A stretch of DNA of 6,028 bases from Candidatus Bathycorpusculum sp. (GTDB lineage: Archaea > Thermoproteota > Bathyarchaeia > Bathyarchaeales > Bathycorpusculaceae), in contig WREZ01000081.1 of assembly GCA_009779045.1 (NCBI GenBank), forward strand, positions 1 through 6,028, given 5' to 3'. The notes below the pieces were generated by a model. The model made no database searches and was not told the origin of the DNA. It saw only the letters and a list, made by a program, of their open reading frames with translations. The translations under genes were made by a program, and so were the position numbers. Positions 5,545 to 6,028 of this stretch are shown here, piece by piece (the stretch's first letter is position 1; each line of letters opens with the position of its first letter).

Positions 5545-5710
5545 TACACTGACACAATTAAATATTAGTTATGTAATTAACGTTTACACAACAGTGCAGA
5601 GATTACTTGATAAAACAAAATACATCGTTACACTAATAGAAAGTGAACACAAATTTACACAAAAAATATTAGACTTCTTGCGTAACTGTCATTCTGAGTG
5701 TAAGGATTAA
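5501..5710 (+). CDS. Doubtful 69-residue helical ORF overlapping the polyferredoxin end
   Basis: A frame shifted by one base relative to the polyferredoxin, open from 5492, first possible start TTG 5501, stop TAA 5708-5710. It overlaps the upstream gene by 44 bases and continues 166 bases beyond its stop. There is no ATG in the frame; the next usable start is GTG 5594, which leaves 39 residues. No Shine-Dalgarno precedes either. The translation nevertheless looks protein-like: predicted helical, hydrophobic residues spaced as in amphipathic helices (YVINVY, YIVTLI, KILDFL), ending in RNCHSECKD with two cysteines. It could be a small coupled gene, a C-terminal extension lost to a frameshift in the polyferredoxin, or chance. 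I recognise no family. Confidence 0.3.
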   Translation: MLEKLYATLVWELDSTLTQLNISYVINVYTTVQRLLDKTKYIVTLIESEHKFTQKILDFLRNCHSECKD

Positions 5711-5811
5711 TTCGAAAATAATTTGAACACATTAAGAACAGAATACTTGAATATTCTTGGAAAATAGCAAATTCTGCCAAAATTTTTGTCCAAGTTATTT
5801 GTTAACTGATC

Positions 5812-5827
5812 CTAAGAAGACTCTTAG
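5812..5827. repeat. Hairpin-forming inverted repeat CTAAGA/TCTTAG
   Basis: Six exact pairs around a four-base loop AGAC. It lies about 100 bases past the doubtful ORF and has no T-run directly after it, so it does not look like a classical terminator. Function unknown; chance is possible. Confidence 0.3.
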
Positions 5828-5957
5828 TGCATAATTCCTAAATTCCCGAAAATTAACCCCTATGTACAAAAAGTCTACATTTACTCCCCAATTTTGACCT
5901 AAAAATTAAAACAAACGCTATTTTTCGTTTTTTCAAAATACGTTACTAATGGCTAAT

Positions 5958-5972
5958 TAGACACTATGTCTA
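5958..5972. repeat. Operator-like palindrome TAGACA-CTA-TGTCTA
   Basis: Six exact inverted bases on each side of a three-base centre, about 55 bases from the right edge. The size and symmetry suit a dimeric winged-helix regulator, such as PadR or MarR types, but no gene start is visible to give it meaning. Confidence 0.3.
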
Positions 5973-6028
5973 CACATAACAGCGTTACAAAAAACCGTTA
6001 ATTACACGTATTTTTATAATTAAAGACT

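Larger units (their letters stand above)
5711..6028. other. 318-base right-hand region without a recognised gene
   Basis: AT-rich, stops in all frames, no tRNA. It holds several short exact inverted repeats: CTTGGA/TCCAAG (5756-5761 and 5789-5794), CTAAGA/TCTTAG (5812-5817 and 5822-5827, loop of four) and TAGACA/TGTCTA (5958-5963 and 5967-5972, loop of three). T-runs near 5784 and 5931 could end transcripts. The right edge may be the upstream region of a gene beyond the window. Confidence 0.5.

Noticed and set aside
1..6028. Insertion sequence, phage or integrative element, including tRNA-targeted integration
   Set aside because: No transposase, integrase or long terminal inverted repeats seen, and no duplicated 3' tRNA fragment elsewhere in the window.

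Overview
The window is low-GC, chromosomal-looking archaeal DNA. The support is a proteasome alpha-subunit gene (psmA) of archaeal type, TATA/BRE-like elements in place of bacterial -35/-10 boxes, a poly-T terminator after the tRNA, a membrane-anchored adhesin-like beta-helix protein, and an Ig-like domain fused to a NapH-type polyferredoxin. The style of the proteins (PsmA starting MSAFAKPGSYDY, Ig-like domains on redox proteins, gut-type GGGVY repeats) makes me think of an uncultured lineage such as Bathyarchaeia, perhaps gut-associated. That placement is an impression, not a demonstration.

Layout, left to right. At 1-265 is the 3' end of a PadR-type winged-helix regulator whose N terminus lies outside the window. 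At 526-1206 is psmA, with its own promoter. A short A/C-rich gap separates it from a convergent tRNA-Ser(GCU) gene on the minus strand (1450-1536), which has an encoded CCA and a long variable arm. A 446-base gap with the divergent tRNA and adhesin promoters follows. At 1983-3308 is a secreted, C-terminally anchored beta-helix repeat protein. At 3441-3638 is a two-helix membrane protein of unknown function. At 3820-5544 is a large membrane iron-sulfur protein with an Ig-like extracytoplasmic domain, a NapH/NosR-like core and a C-terminal 2[4Fe-4S] ferredoxin domain. A doubtful helical ORF overlaps its end (5501-5710). The last ~320 bases hold no recognisable gene.

The genes do not form one obvious pathway. 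Each complete gene has its own plausible promoter, so this looks like a run of single-gene units: a regulator, a housekeeping protease subunit, a tRNA, a surface protein and an electron-transfer protein. The small membrane protein and the polyferredoxin may be related, since both are membrane proteins and adjacent, but a 181-base gap separates them.

The most unusual property is compositional. The + strand alternates between blocks that are almost pure A/C at third codon positions (PadR and the last part of psmA, about 95-96%) and blocks that are about 70% T/G (the small membrane protein and the 3' end of the polyferredoxin). Switches occur inside genes transcribed in the same direction, so neither transcription direction nor a replication-arm effect explains them simply.
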